Shown: positions 1-8,009 of the stretch, piece after piece
Position numbering within the stretch: the first letter of the stretch is position 1
Layout of the letters: each line of letters starts with the position of its first letter
From: JAXFPC01 sp034180005
Lineage (GTDB): Bacteria > Bacillota > Negativicutes > Acidaminococcales > Acidaminococcaceae
DNA length: 64,000 nucleotides
Reading direction: 5' to 3'
NCBI GenBank assembly: GCA_034180005.1
Contig: JAXFPC010000067.1
Span: 34,826 to 98,825, forward strand
Position numbers and translations under genes: made by a program
The notes under the pieces: generated by a model
The model's database searches: none
What the model saw: only the letters and a program-made list of their open reading frames with translations
What the model was told of the DNA's origin: nothing

Positions 1-69
1 TCTTTAGAGGAATTTGCCGCACTGACCAACGCTTTTGTTGCCAATGATCAGAGTCTGCAAAAACTATAA
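1..69 (+). CDS. C-terminal end of an unidentified protein (partial)
   Basis: The first 22 codons of the window form an open frame ending in TAA at 67-69, entering from the left edge. The visible tail (SLEEFAALTNAFVANDQSL) is helical and charged but too short to assign to a family. A hairpin 12 bases after the stop supports this being the end of a real gene. Nothing can be said about function. Confidence 0.55.
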   Translation, partial: SLEEFAALTNAFVANDQSLQKL

Positions 70-80
70 GATTTTGCGCA

Positions 81-107
81 GGGCTGCCGCACAGATTGCG
101 GCAGTCC
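81..107 (+). terminator. possible hairpin terminator after the left-edge gene
   Basis: GGGCTGCCGC at 81-90 pairs with GCGGCAGTCC at 98-107 (one G-U pair) around a 7-base loop. The following bases are not a clear T-tract, so termination is only plausible. The rest of 70-347 holds this hairpin and the next terminator and no credible gene. Confidence 0.4.
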
Positions 108-196
108 TGCGTTGCTTACAACAACAGTTATTTTGAAACAAGAGACATCGGAAGGATATTGATTTGTACAACTCGTCATCCTTTCCGCCCGGAAAC

Positions 197-231
197 AATA
201 AAAAAACAGTAAACCTTTTTGTTTACTGTTT
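197..231 (-). terminator. intrinsic terminator of the minus-strand membrane protein gene
   Basis: A perfect 11-bp stem (204-214 with 221-231) with a 6-base loop is followed, reading the minus strand, by an uninterrupted T-run. It lies about 115 bases past the stop of the minus-strand gene ending at 348. Confidence 0.75.
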
Positions 232-347
232 CTCGAATTACCATATTCAATCATATAAATTTAAATTTAGCAAACAGATAAAAATGTAATTTCGTATCTC
301 CGATTTCTGTATCGTAAACATAATTCTACATTTTTCGGGCTGTCAAG

Positions 348-1376
348 TTATTCCCAAAGAGTATGTTGCGCATATACTTCAAATTGATTTGAGTTATCAT
401 TACTGAAAAAAGTAACTTCTATGTTATATCTTTTCCAAAGCATATATGGATAAGTCTGCATTACAAGAGAATAATGCTCTTTTCCCTTGCTTTCCCGATA
501 ACTGATGGGGGAAAGCGAGAAAATATCCCGCATATCCCTTTTTTCAAAATAATCAAGAGACAATTTTGAAATGTTTTGATTGCCTAGCTTAATAGAATCA
601 AACATCTTGCTCTTTGACGAGATACCGAAGTATGTTACGATGCAATCTTTCAGTATTGCCTGATCTTGATATACAGGCGTCAAATTCACATATCCGTATC
701 CTTCTCCATCTTTGGTAAGTTCGACTGTCTCGCCAAAGTAAAAGTGACTGTTTCTTTTATTTTTAACCATGTCATTCGGTGTTTTCCCAGAAAAGGCAAA
801 TCCGTTTGCAAGTAACTCATCCGCTGTTGTGTGCCCGATAACAATCGCATATTTTTCTACTTGGACAATGGGAGCTTTTACAGGAAGCCCGGTCATTGTA
901 AGTGTTAATACACAGGTAAATATCGAAATTACAAACATACCTATGACAGCATTTGTAGCAGCTGAAAACTCATCGTTGTACCTTGTTTTTCCTATAAGAT
1001 TTAAAAGCGCTTTACCGGTATAAACAGCAATTCTTATAAAAGTAATTATTAAAAATTCTGCATACAGCCAAAATTTTATATCGTCGTCCGCAAAGTATTT
1101 ACCGTAAAAAATAAAATATGCTGCTATACTCGCTGTTACCAGGCTTATTATATAAAAATTCACTTCGTGTAACGCTGCTTTATTCGTGAAATCTTTATAT
1201 ATATCGGTTTCTCTTCCTTTCAGAGCATGTCCTATTTTATACATCCATCCGGGTACATCAGTATTATTTTTTACTGCAATGACCAGGTGAAGGTATAAAA
1301 ATATTGTAAAAGCTAAGGTGAGGGACATTGCGATAAAAAAAATCAGGGCGCCTATAAAAAATCCTATTTCAATCAC
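348..1376 (-). CDS. Hypothetical multi-spanning membrane protein
   Basis: A 342-residue protein that I do not recognise. The N-terminal half is membrane-embedded: strongly hydrophobic stretches lie at about residues 5-35, 72-92, 103-125 and 140-165, suggesting four spans. The C-terminal half (about 170-342) is polar and probably forms one domain on one side of the membrane. The start is unclear: the tracked start is GTG at 1376, but the GGAGG-like ribosome site touches it, so an ATT two codons later or a later Met (residue 17) are alternatives. It is monocistronic, with its own terminator downstream. The AT-rich base use differs from the neighbouring core genes, which may hint at acquisition. 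Confidence 0.7.
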   Translation of the reverse strand: MIEIGFFIGALIFFIAMSLTLAFTIFLYLHLVIAVKNNTDVPGWMYKIGHALKGRETDIYKDFTNKAALHEVNFYIISLVTASIAAYFIFYGKYFADDDIKFWLYAEFLIITFIRIAVYTGKALLNLIGKTRYNDEFSAATNAVIGMFVISIFTCVLTLTMTGLPVKAPIVQVEKYAIVIGHTTADELLANGFAFSGKTPNDMVKNKRNSHFYFGETVELTKDGEGYGYVNLTPVYQDQAILKDCIVTYFGISSKSKMFDSIKLGNQNISKLSLDYFEKRDMRDIFSLSPISYRESKGKEHYSLVMQTYPYMLWKRYNIEVTFFSNDNSNQFEVYAQHTLWE

Positions 1377-1583
1377 CTCCGCCTCAAAAATCAGTCAGTG
1401 CTCGCATTCAAGAAAAAAGAATGCCACAGTCTTAAAAAATCCGATTTGTTTGGCTCTCAAATTCTGAGTTTTATCTCTGAATATTTTATGATATTTACGT
1501 GTTTATTTGCCGAATTTTTATACGTCAAAACTCCCGCTCTTTTAAGTTTTTTATAAAAACAGGAGATATGCGTAAGCAGTATT

Positions 1584-2252
1584 CTAAGTTTGCAACAGTG
1601 TGAAACTGTTCAGGGAATACAGAGCCAGCGGCAGATATTCGTTTAATTTATCTTTGGGAAACACATAAAGCAACTGGCAGGTTTTTCCGTCTTTCATGGT
1701 TCGGCATTGCAGAATATACTTGTTGCCGAAAAAATCAATATGTTTGCTGAAAATACATTGCCAATGCAGCCGGCTGTCGTGCTTCCAGGTGAGCAGTACA
1801 GTTTTTGCAGGAAAATCGGGAAGAGGAACTCCTGATTTATATCCGGTTGTGTATTCGTCTGCCATAATCTGCGCGGCACAGTAGAGGGTATCGGAAGAAA
1901 TTCTTGTCAGCATGGTGCCGTGTTCCAACTGCATACCGTCCAAAGGATCCTTACCGAAGGCTTTCGGCACATAGAACTGATAAGCTTTGTTCGGAGCAGT
2001 AGCCGGTAAAAAATCGACGGCGGTCGGTTTTTTCATGATTACGACGGATGCCGGCAGCGAGGTTTTTAAGGGAACAACGGATTGCCGTTTAACAGGTGCT
2101 GCTTGGACGGTGAATGATTGCTTGCTGTCGACAACATTAAATTGCGTCGTTTTTGTTTGCTGCGGTAAAGAAATTTCGAAATGCGGTTCTGCATGAGCGG
2201 TAAAGCTGCAAAGCAGCATTAAGAATGAAAGAAGAAGGTACAGTCGGCTCAT
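1584..2252 (-). CDS. Secreted protein of unknown function
   Basis: A 222-residue protein with a clear signal peptide: hydrophobic core LYLLLSFLMLLCSF followed by AHA, a good signal peptidase I site near residue 21. The mature part is rich in Lys, Pro and Val in its first 70 residues and has four Cys in the second half (LYCAAQ, HWQCIF, ILQCRT, KTCQLL), which could form two disulphides. No family was recognised. Its start overlaps the stop of the HD-hydrolase gene by four bases (ATGA), so the two are probably co-transcribed and translationally coupled. Location is probably periplasmic. Confidence 0.75.
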   Translation of the reverse strand: MSRLYLLLSFLMLLCSFTAHAEPHFEISLPQQTKTTQFNVVDSKQSFTVQAAPVKRQSVVPLKTSLPASVVIMKKPTAVDFLPATAPNKAYQFYVPKAFGKDPLDGMQLEHGTMLTRISSDTLYCAAQIMADEYTTGYKSGVPLPDFPAKTVLLTWKHDSRLHWQCIFSKHIDFFGNKYILQCRTMKDGKTCQLLYVFPKDKLNEYLPLALYSLNSFTLLQT

Positions 2253-2830
2253 AATGCCTCGCAGAAGGTGTCTATTTCCTGTTCGTCTGCGCGCATGGCA
2301 ATAATAGTTTTACTTATCAGATCATCAAGAGACCAACCGAGCATTTCCGCTCCGCGGTTAATTACATCACGGCTGCAACCTGCGGCAAATTTCTTGTCCT
2401 TGAATTTTTTCTTGACGGAACTCAGTTCAAGATCACGGACGCTTTTGGAAGGGCGCATGATGGCGACGGCACGTATAAGACCAGAAAGCTCATCGACTGC
2501 AAATAAAACTTTCTCCATTTCGTGTACCGGTTCAATATCAGCTTCGGTCATGCCGTAACCATGACTGGCTGTAGCGCGGATCATTCTGTCGGAAAAACCG
2601 TGATTGCGCATGATATCCTGCGATTTAACGCAATGTTCTTCCGGATACATTTCAAAATCGAGATCATGCAACAGACCGGCCATAGACCAAAACTCAAGTT
2701 CATCGTTGTAACCAAGCTCGGCAGCAAAGTGGCGCATGATGCCTTCAACAGTCAGAGCGTGGCGAAGATGAAAAACTTCTTTATTATATTGTCTGAGTAA
2801 ATTCCAGGCTTCTTCTCTGTTAATATTCAT
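2249..2830 (-). CDS. HD-superfamily hydrolase
   Basis: 193 residues. It has the HD-domain signature: a first His in LRHALTVEG (about residue 25), HD in GLLHDLDFE (about 53-54), a further His pair around EEHCVKS, and ASHGYG (about 88). This order matches small stand-alone HD metal-dependent phosphohydrolases of the predicted-hydrolase type (COG2316-like). The substrate is unknown. It lies 17 bases downstream of the Rrf2 regulator on the same strand, so it is probably in the regulator's operon, together with the secreted protein that overlaps its end. The family call is firm and the cellular role is open. Confidence 0.85.
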   Translation of the reverse strand: MNINREEAWNLLRQYNKEVFHLRHALTVEGIMRHFAAELGYNDELEFWSMAGLLHDLDFEMYPEEHCVKSQDIMRNHGFSDRMIRATASHGYGMTEADIEPVHEMEKVLFAVDELSGLIRAVAIMRPSKSVRDLELSSVKKKFKDKKFAAGCSRDVINRGAEMLGWSLDDLISKTIIAMRADEQEIDTFCEAL

Positions 2831-2847
2831 ATTTTTCTCCTTAGTAT

Positions 2848-3279
2848 CTATTTTTGCTTTGATTTGCAGCAGAAAGTTTTATCAATCATCATGTCGGCTA
2901 AGGTCGTATTGTCGACTACAGCGTTGATTGCTTCCTGCAGTTTTCTGTAAAGACCGATGGTAATACAGCTGTCCACATTATTGCAGGGAGTATCGTATTC
3001 CAGACATGCGACGGGAGCCAGGCTGCCCTCAACGAGGCGCAGTATCTCTCCCACGGTATATTCTTCCGGCTTTTTCGTCAGGCGATAGCCTCCCTTGATG
3101 CCGCGCGCGCTTTGCACAAACCCTGCTTTGCTCAGGAGATGAATAATTTGTTCCAGATATTTGTCGGAAATATCCTGACGCTTGGCAATCATCTTCAGAG
3201 GAATATATTCACCGTTGTTGTTCAATGCTAAGTCAAGCATCAGCCGCAGACCGTAGCGGCCTCTGGTAGAAATTCGCAT
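2848..3279 (-). CDS. Rrf2-family transcriptional regulator with three-Cys Fe-S motif
   Basis: 143 residues starting at ATG 3279. The upstream GTG at 3291 leaves no room for the AGGTGGG ribosome site, which sits correctly for 3279. The N-terminal winged helix begins MRISTRGRYGLRLMLDLA, typical of Rrf2. A Cys-rich segment in the last third reads C-x6-C-x5-C (CLEYDTPCNNVDSC), close to the IscR cluster-ligand spacing, so an Fe-S sensing role is likely. CymR-type members lack these Cys. It is first in an operon with the HD hydrolase and the secreted protein. A palindrome 80 bases upstream is a candidate operator also covering the divergent gene's promoter. Confidence 0.9.
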   Translation of the reverse strand: MRISTRGRYGLRLMLDLALNNNGEYIPLKMIAKRQDISDKYLEQIIHLLSKAGFVQSARGIKGGYRLTKKPEEYTVGEILRLVEGSLAPVACLEYDTPCNNVDSCITIGLYRKLQEAINAVVDNTTLADMMIDKTFCCKSKQK

Positions 3280-3303
3280 AAATTCACCCACCTTTCATTA
3301 ATA

Positions 3304-3332
3304 ATTGTACTATGCTTTACTCACTAATTCAA
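3304..3332 (-). promoter_or_regulatory. promoter of the Rrf2 operon
   Basis: On the minus strand, TTGAAT (3332-3327) and TACAAT (3309-3304) are separated by exactly 17 bases, directly upstream of the Rrf2 start. Confidence 0.65.
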
Positions 3333-3357
3333 TACAGCCGTTTTTTCAAAAGGAAGC

Positions 3358-3395
3358 AATACATGCTGTATTAACCGATGATTTTGTGGTAAAAT
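3358..3395 (+). promoter_or_regulatory. candidate Rrf2 operator and divergent promoter
   Basis: AATACA-TGC-TGTATT at 3358-3372 is a perfect 6-bp inverted repeat. Its right arm TGTATT also serves as a plausible -35 box, with TAAAAT at 3390-3395 after 17 bases. Occupancy would therefore block the promoter of the gene at 3426. Assignment to the adjacent Rrf2 protein is inference from position. Confidence 0.5.
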
Positions 3396-3425
3396 ATCTC
3401 TAAATGTTAAATGGGAGGGCGCGGG

Positions 3426-3764
3426 ATGAGCGGCACAAAATTTGATAAAGACTTTAAAAAATATTTGGATATATTCAAAGAAGACCCTGAATTATGGAAA
3501 ATACTCAATAAAGTGACCTTTCAAGATATTTATAACCAAAAGTTTCTGGAAGATAACAGTAAATTTACTTCTATGGACGATATGCTCTGGCGCAGCGGGT
3601 TCGGCATAGTTAATCTTATGGAAGTGGAAAATGTCAATCAGGATAAATGGAATCAGTATATAGCTGCCAACACGCAGTGTTCCACTTGGCATGAGTTCGG
3701 GAAATTGGCAATGATCGAATGGATGAAGCTGGTTTTGGATAATGCCAAAAAGGCCGGCAACTAA
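3426..3764 (+). CDS. Small hypothetical soluble protein
   Basis: 112 residues starting at ATG 3426, preceded by a purine-rich GGGAGGGCGCGGG site. The open frame could begin at 3411, but the ribosome site lies between. No signal peptide or membrane segment. It is acidic-basic mixed and rich in Trp and Met (six Trp, for example MLWRSGFG, STWHEFG, IEWMKL), and probably helical. No family was recognised. It diverges from the Rrf2 regulator, shares an intergenic region with the candidate operator, and has its own terminator, so it may be a regulator target. Confidence 0.7.
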   Translation: MSGTKFDKDFKKYLDIFKEDPELWKILNKVTFQDIYNQKFLEDNSKFTSMDDMLWRSGFGIVNLMEVENVNQDKWNQYIAANTQCSTWHEFGKLAMIEWMKLVLDNAKKAGN

Positions 3765-3802
3765 ATTAGTGTATCTTCGTGTTCCGCAAGAGCAAATTTT
3801 TA

Positions 3803-3832
3803 AACCGCAGTTTTCTGCGGTTAATTTTTTTG
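3803..3832 (+). terminator. intrinsic terminator
   Basis: AACCGCAG / CTGCGGTT stem with a 4-base loop, then a T-rich run, 40 bases after the stop at 3764. Confidence 0.8.
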
Positions 3833-3874
3833 CGCAAATCATTCTTTTTAAACAAACATATTTTTATTAAAATA

Positions 3875-3903
3875 TTGACTTTGTTTACTTTGCGTGCTAC
3901 AAT
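3875..3903 (+). promoter_or_regulatory. sigma-70 type promoter of the LysM gene
   Basis: TTGACT at 3875-3880 and TACAAT at 3898-3903 with a 17-base spacer, 35 bases before the start codon. Confidence 0.75.
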
Positions 3904-3937
3904 AATGACAAACAAATATTCGAAATAGGGTGATTTA

Positions 3938-4225
3938 ATGAAAAAGATTTTTGTAATATTATATGCTTTCTTTGCGATTTATTGCGGCGCGAGTTATGTT
4001 TTTGCTGAAAATTTAGCGGTTCGCAACTATTCGGTTACGGTTCAGAACGGAGAAACTGTTTGGAGTATAGCGAGAAAGTATTCGCATGGACAGGAAGATG
4101 TGCGCGAAGTTGTAAACAGAATTATCGCGGCCAACGAGTTGCAGGGGAAATATATTTATCCGGGACAGGTGTTGAAGGTACCGGCGGCAGTCAGGGCGGA
4201 AGACGCTGTTTTGGTGGTCAAATAA
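3938..4225 (+). CDS. Secreted LysM-domain protein
   Basis: 95 residues. The signal peptide is MKKIFVILYAFFAIYCGASYVFA with likely cleavage after residue 23. The mature chain is essentially one LysM domain: YSVTVQNGETVWSIARKYS at the start and YIYPGQVLKVP at the end, with an NRIIAANEL helix between. LysM binds N-acetylglucosamine-containing glycans, so it probably binds peptidoglycan in the cell wall or periplasm. No catalytic domain is attached. It stands alone with its own promoter. A single-LysM layout recalls YneA-like division inhibitors, but there is no lexA next to it, so that is only an analogy. Confidence 0.85.
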   Translation: MKKIFVILYAFFAIYCGASYVFAENLAVRNYSVTVQNGETVWSIARKYSHGQEDVREVVNRIIAANELQGKYIYPGQVLKVPAAVRAEDAVLVVK

Positions 4226-4440
4226 ATTTTCCGGAAACATATCAATAAGAAGTTTCAGTGTTATTAAGAAAGTACAACATCGGAAAGTTTGGACAAATTC
4301 TTTCAGTAGGGTTGTTATGACGAAGGAGTACGGTTTTTGTAAAGTAAGTTCGGAATATTTCGGCATTTTATTGAGATTGATGTTTTTCGGACGGGTAGTG
4401 CGGATCACGGATTTGATAGCAAATTTATGGCAGTTCGGGA

Positions 4441-4482
4441 AAAAAATAACGCGGAGCGTTCAAGCGCTCCGCGTTATTTTTT
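4441..4482. terminator. bidirectional intrinsic terminator
   Basis: A perfect 18-bp stem (4441-4458 with 4465-4482) with TTCAAG loop, flanked by A-run and T-run on both strands. It ends the minus-strand flavodoxin gene and stops read-through from the LysM gene. The interval 4226-4440 shows no credible gene. Confidence 0.9.
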
Positions 4483-4495
4483 CAAGTATCAAAAC

Positions 4496-4954
4496 TCAAC
4501 CGTTTTTACAGAAGTCCTCTAAGGATGACGTGGAATTTTTGCTGAAGTCGAAAGTTTCTTTAACAAGAGCTTCGGGACAGCGCTCCCTGATATCTTTCGC
4601 CGTATGCAGCGGTCCGCTGCCACCGTGGGTACAGAAAGGAAGAATAGTCTTGCCTTCAAAGTCGTAGGCATCAAGAAAGCTGTACACGGCATTGGGGCAA
4701 GTAAACCACCATATGGGAAAGCCGAGAAAAACAGTGTCGTACTTATCCATATTTTCCACTTTATTTTGCAGTATAGGAAGTTCCTTTTTAAAGTGTTCAA
4801 TTTTGGCAGCGGCAACGGTTGCCCAATAACTCGAAGGATATTTCTTTTCGGTTTTTATTTCGAAAAGTTCGCCGCCGGTTATTTTTGCTATTTGTGCGGC
4901 AGCTTTGGCGGTAATACCGGTTTTGGAAAAATATGCTACGAGAATTTTGCTCAT
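4496..4954 (-). CDS. Flavodoxin-family protein
   Basis: 152 residues. The N-terminal phosphate-binding loop VAYFSKTGITAKAA (residues 6-19) and the FLGFPIWWFTCP segment (about 76-87) mark a flavodoxin of the NAD(P)H-flavodoxin/flavodoxin_4 type that binds FMN. A later motif THGGSGP (about 110-116) completes the FMN site. It probably acts as a cytoplasmic low-potential electron carrier or small FMN reductase; the partner is not evident from the context. It is a single gene with an inverted repeat over its -10 region, suggesting dedicated control. Confidence 0.88.
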   Translation of the reverse strand: MSKILVAYFSKTGITAKAAAQIAKITGGELFEIKTEKKYPSSYWATVAAAKIEHFKKELPILQNKVENMDKYDTVFLGFPIWWFTCPNAVYSFLDAYDFEGKTILPFCTHGGSGPLHTAKDIRERCPEALVKETFDFSKNSTSSLEDFCKNG

Positions 4955-4969
4955 CTCACACCTCCGAAA

Positions 4970-4992
4970 ATATACCTCTTGAGTATATTATA
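4970..4992 (-). promoter_or_regulatory. -10 box and overlapping inverted repeat upstream of the flavodoxin gene
   Basis: On the minus strand TATAAT lies at 4992-4987. ATATAC at 4970-4975 and GTATAT at 4983-4988 form an inverted repeat with a 7-base gap overlapping its end, a plausible repressor site. No convincing -35 box was found. Confidence 0.45.
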
Positions 4993-5125
4993 GAATAACT
5001 TCTTCGGAAAGGATAGCTGCAGCAGTAAAATTTTAAGTGCGTTTCTTTATTTATGATGGTTATTGTGTTAAAATAAAGCTAATTGTGAGCAAGTTTATTT
5101 GGCAGAGAGAACGCCGGAGGAATTC

Positions 5126-5986
5126 ATGAATATGGACAAAGAGAGCGCCGGCATTTTGTACCTTTGCGCGACGCCGATCGGAAATCTTGAAGATATGACG
5201 CCGAGAGCGATAAGAGTTTTAGCGGAAGCGGATATTATCGCCGCTGAAGATACGCGGCATACTATGAAGCTGCTTAATCATTTTCAGATTAAGGGCCGAT
5301 TGGTTCGCTATGATGAACACAGTAAGGAAAAGCAGGGTGCTTTTTTGTTGCAGGAATTGCTTAACGGGAAAAATGTGGCGCTGGTGAGTGATGCGGGATT
5401 TCCCGGTATTGCCGATCCGGGTGAAGAGCTTGTCAGGTCGGCGATAGCAAATGCATTGCAGGTGGTTCCTGTCCCGGGAGCCAATGCCGCGCTGTGTGCG
5501 TTAGTAGCTTCAGGCATAAGCACGATGCCTTTTTTTTGCGGTGGCTTTCTTCCCAAGAGCAAAAAGAATCGTCGGGAGCAGCTGCAGCGGTGGGAATTTA
5601 TTCCGGCAACCGTAATTCTGTATGAAGCTCCTCACAGATTGGCAGATGTCCTAAAGGACATTCTGGAGTGTTGGGGCGATCGCAAGCTCACCGCAGCAAG
5701 AGAAATAACCAAAGTGCATGAAGAGTTTTACCGCGGTACCGTAAGCGGGTGTCTGCAGTGGCTGGAAGAGCAGCCGCCGCGGGGGGAATTTTGTCTGGTT
5801 GTGAGTGGAGCAGAGCAGGAAGTGCCGGCTGTGCCTACCACCGATCCTTTGCTTGAAGTAAGAGAACTTATAAACGGCGGCACAGACAAAAAAGCGGCAT
5901 TGACTCAGGTGGCAAAAGCAAGAAAAATTCCCAAACGGGAGTTATATAATAAATTTATTGCAGAAGAAGGGAAAGCAAATGACTAA
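5126..5986 (+). CDS. rsmI: 16S rRNA (cytidine-1402 2'-O)-methyltransferase
   Basis: 286 residues from ATG 5126, which sits six bases after CCGGAGG. The TTG at 5099 proposed by the longest frame has no ribosome site. It is a tetrapyrrole-methylase-fold SAM enzyme: LYLCATPIGNLEDMT at the start, AAEDTRHT, then VSDAGFPGIADPGEELV and VPVPGANAALCALVASG, all family hallmarks of RsmI, which methylates C1402 of 16S rRNA with SAM. The C-terminal helical tail (about 225-286) is typical. The end overlaps metG by eight bases, so the two are translationally coupled. Confidence 0.95.
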   Translation: MNMDKESAGILYLCATPIGNLEDMTPRAIRVLAEADIIAAEDTRHTMKLLNHFQIKGRLVRYDEHSKEKQGAFLLQELLNGKNVALVSDAGFPGIADPGEELVRSAIANALQVVPVPGANAALCALVASGISTMPFFCGGFLPKSKKNRREQLQRWEFIPATVILYEAPHRLADVLKDILECWGDRKLTAAREITKVHEEFYRGTVSGCLQWLEEQPPRGEFCLVVSGAEQEVPAVPTTDPLLEVRELINGGTDKKAALTQVAKARKIPKRELYNKFIAEEGKAND

Positions 5987-7937
5987 ACCGACTTATTATA
6001 TTACCACTCCGATTTATTATCCCAGCGATAACCTGCATATAGGGCATGCTTACTGCACCACTATCGCTGATACTCTGGCCCGTTATCACCGTATCAAGGG
6101 AGAGGATGTGTTTTTTCTGACAGGCAGTGACGAGCACGGTCTGAAGATTCAGCGCAAAGCGGAAGAGAAGGGTGTAACTCCAATAGAATATGTGGACGCC
6201 ATAATCGCCAATTTTAAATTGTTGTGGGAAAAGTTGCATATCTCTAATAATGACTTTATCCGCACCAGCGAGGAGCGTCATCATAAAGTGGTTCAGGATG
6301 TTCTCCAGGCTATTTATGACAAGGGAGACGGCGATATTTATAAAAAGAACTATAAAGGATTGTATTGTGTTCCCTGTGAAACATATTGGCTGGAACGTCA
6401 GCTGGTTGACGGTAAATGCCCGGATTGCGGACGACCTGTGGAAGAAATGGAAGAGGAAAGCTATTTCTTCAGAATGTCCAAGTATCAGGATTGGTGGCTG
6501 CAATTTATTGAAGAACATCCGGATTTCATACAACCGGCCAGTCGACGCAATGAAATGATAAATTTTGTTAAACAGGGATTGGAAGATCTTTCCATCACGC
6601 GTACTACATTTAACTGGGGCATACCGTTGCCTTTTGATCAAAAGCACGTTGTTTATGTATGGTTCGACGCGCTCCTTAATTATCTGACCGGTATCAAATA
6701 CGGTACCGACGAGGCTATGTTCCGTAAATACTGGCCTGCATCGCTGCATTTGGTTGGCAAAGAAATTGTGCGTTTTCATACCATCATCTGGCCGATAATG
6801 CTTCACGCTATGGGTGTTGAACTGCCGGAGAAAGTTTACGGTCACGGCTGGCTTGTTGTCGACGGCGACAAAATGTCCAAATCCAAAGGCAATGTTATTG
6901 ATCCTCTGGGTCTTATAGACGAATTCGGCGCCGATGCGATCAGATATTTTTTACTGAGGGAGATAAATCTCGGAAATGACGGCAATTTTTCCCGCGACGC
7001 TTTGATAAATCGTATCAATGCCGATTTAGCCAACGATCTGGGAAATCTACTGCACAGAACCGTGAGCATGATTGAGAAATATCATCAGGGTGTCATCACG
7101 CGCGCGGATGTTGACGAACCTGTGGATAATGAGCTGCGTCAGCTGGTCGCCGCCACGGTTGCGACTTATACTCGTGATATGGACGGCATGGAAATCAACA
7201 GCGCTATTAAAAATGTTTGGGCGTTGATCAGTCGCACTAACAAGTACATAGATGAAACCGGTCCGTGGTTGTTGGCTAGGGATGAATCCAAGTCCGAGCG
7301 TTTGCAGGGAGTAATGTACAATCTTGCGGAAACATTGCGGATTGTTGCAATCCTCATCAGTCCTTATGTGCCGATTACAGCAGGAAAAATTTATGAACAG
7401 CTCGGTTTAGTCGTGCCGGAACAATTTTTGCTGGCAGAAGCGGTTTGGGGCGGATTGTCGTCCGAGACAACGGTGCGGAAGGGCACGCCGCTTTATCCTC
7501 GTATTGAGATTGCTGAGGACGGCGCTACCGTTATCGGCGGTAAACGATTTGAGCAAAAATCCGCGCCTGCAAAAACTTCTGTCGAGACTGTGCCGGCGAT
7601 GGAACCGCTTAAGGCGGAAGTGGCTATTGGCGACTTTGAGAAATTGGATCTGCGCGTAGGCAAAATTGTGGCGGCTGAAAAGGTGAAGAAGTCCAAAAAG
7701 CTGTTGCAGTTACAAGTAGAGATCGGACCGGAAGTACGCACGATAGTCAGCGGCATTGCGCAACATTACGAACCTGAACAGTTGGTGGGTAAAAATGTGA
7801 TTGTGATCGCCAACCTGGCGCCGGCAACGTTATTCGGTATTGAATCCAACGGTATGCTCCTGGCGGCCTCGGACGGACAAGGCAATTTGGTTTTAGCGGA
7901 TGCTCCGGGGATGGTCAGCGGCAGCAGAGTAAAATAA
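5979..7937 (+). CDS. metG: Methionyl-tRNA synthetase with C-terminal tRNA-binding domain
   Basis: 652 residues from ATG 5979 (GAAGGG ribosome site). Class I synthetase charging tRNA-Met: HIGH at residues 20-23, KMSKS at 298-302, WFDALLNYL anticodon-adjacent helix. A four-Cys zinc knuckle lies at about 127-145 (CVPC and CPDC), placing it in the one-zinc-knuckle MetRS group found in many Firmicutes. Residues about 545-652 form a Trbp111/EMAP-type OB-fold domain (LDLRVGKIV, NLAPATLFGIESNGMLLA), fused here rather than encoded separately. It is second in the rsmI-metG operon and is followed by a small Cys-rich membrane peptide gene. Confidence 0.97.
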   Translation: MTKPTYYITTPIYYPSDNLHIGHAYCTTIADTLARYHRIKGEDVFFLTGSDEHGLKIQRKAEEKGVTPIEYVDAIIANFKLLWEKLHISNNDFIRTSEERHHKVVQDVLQAIYDKGDGDIYKKNYKGLYCVPCETYWLERQLVDGKCPDCGRPVEEMEEESYFFRMSKYQDWWLQFIEEHPDFIQPASRRNEMINFVKQGLEDLSITRTTFNWGIPLPFDQKHVVYVWFDALLNYLTGIKYGTDEAMFRKYWPASLHLVGKEIVRFHTIIWPIMLHAMGVELPEKVYGHGWLVVDGDKMSKSKGNVIDPLGLIDEFGADAIRYFLLREINLGNDGNFSRDALINRINADLANDLGNLLHRTVSMIEKYHQGVITRADVDEPVDNELRQLVAATVATYTRDMDGMEINSAIKNVWALISRTNKYIDETGPWLLARDESKSERLQGVMYNLAETLRIVAILISPYVPITAGKIYEQLGLVVPEQFLLAEAVWGGLSSETTVRKGTPLYPRIEIAEDGATVIGGKRFEQKSAPAKTSVETVPAMEPLKAEVAIGDFEKLDLRVGKIVAAEKVKKSKKLLQLQVEIGPEVRTIVSGIAQHYEPEQLVGKNVIVIANLAPATLFGIESNGMLLAASDGQGNLVLADAPGMVSGSRVK

Positions 7938-7944
7938 GCGAAAC

Positions 7945-7967
7945 GGTGGCGGAAAGCTTCCGCCGCC
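7945..7967 (+). terminator. hairpin after metG
   Basis: GGTGGCGGAA (7945-7954) pairs with TTCCGCCGCC (7958-7967), a 10-bp GC-rich stem with 3-base loop. No clean T-run follows, so it may attenuate rather than fully terminate before the small gene at 8010. Confidence 0.4.
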
Positions 7968-8009
7968 TCCTTATATTCGGTTGCGACTGCTTCGGAAGGA
8001 GCGGAGGGA

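Noticed and set aside
4317..4667. Plus-strand frame of 116 codons
   Set aside because: It runs through a strong bidirectional terminator (4441-4482) and into the antisense of the flavodoxin gene.
5955..6845. 296-codon open frame on the minus strand
   Set aside because: Antisense to metG with intact HIGH; its Cys/His/Ile-rich translation looks like a reverse-frame shadow.
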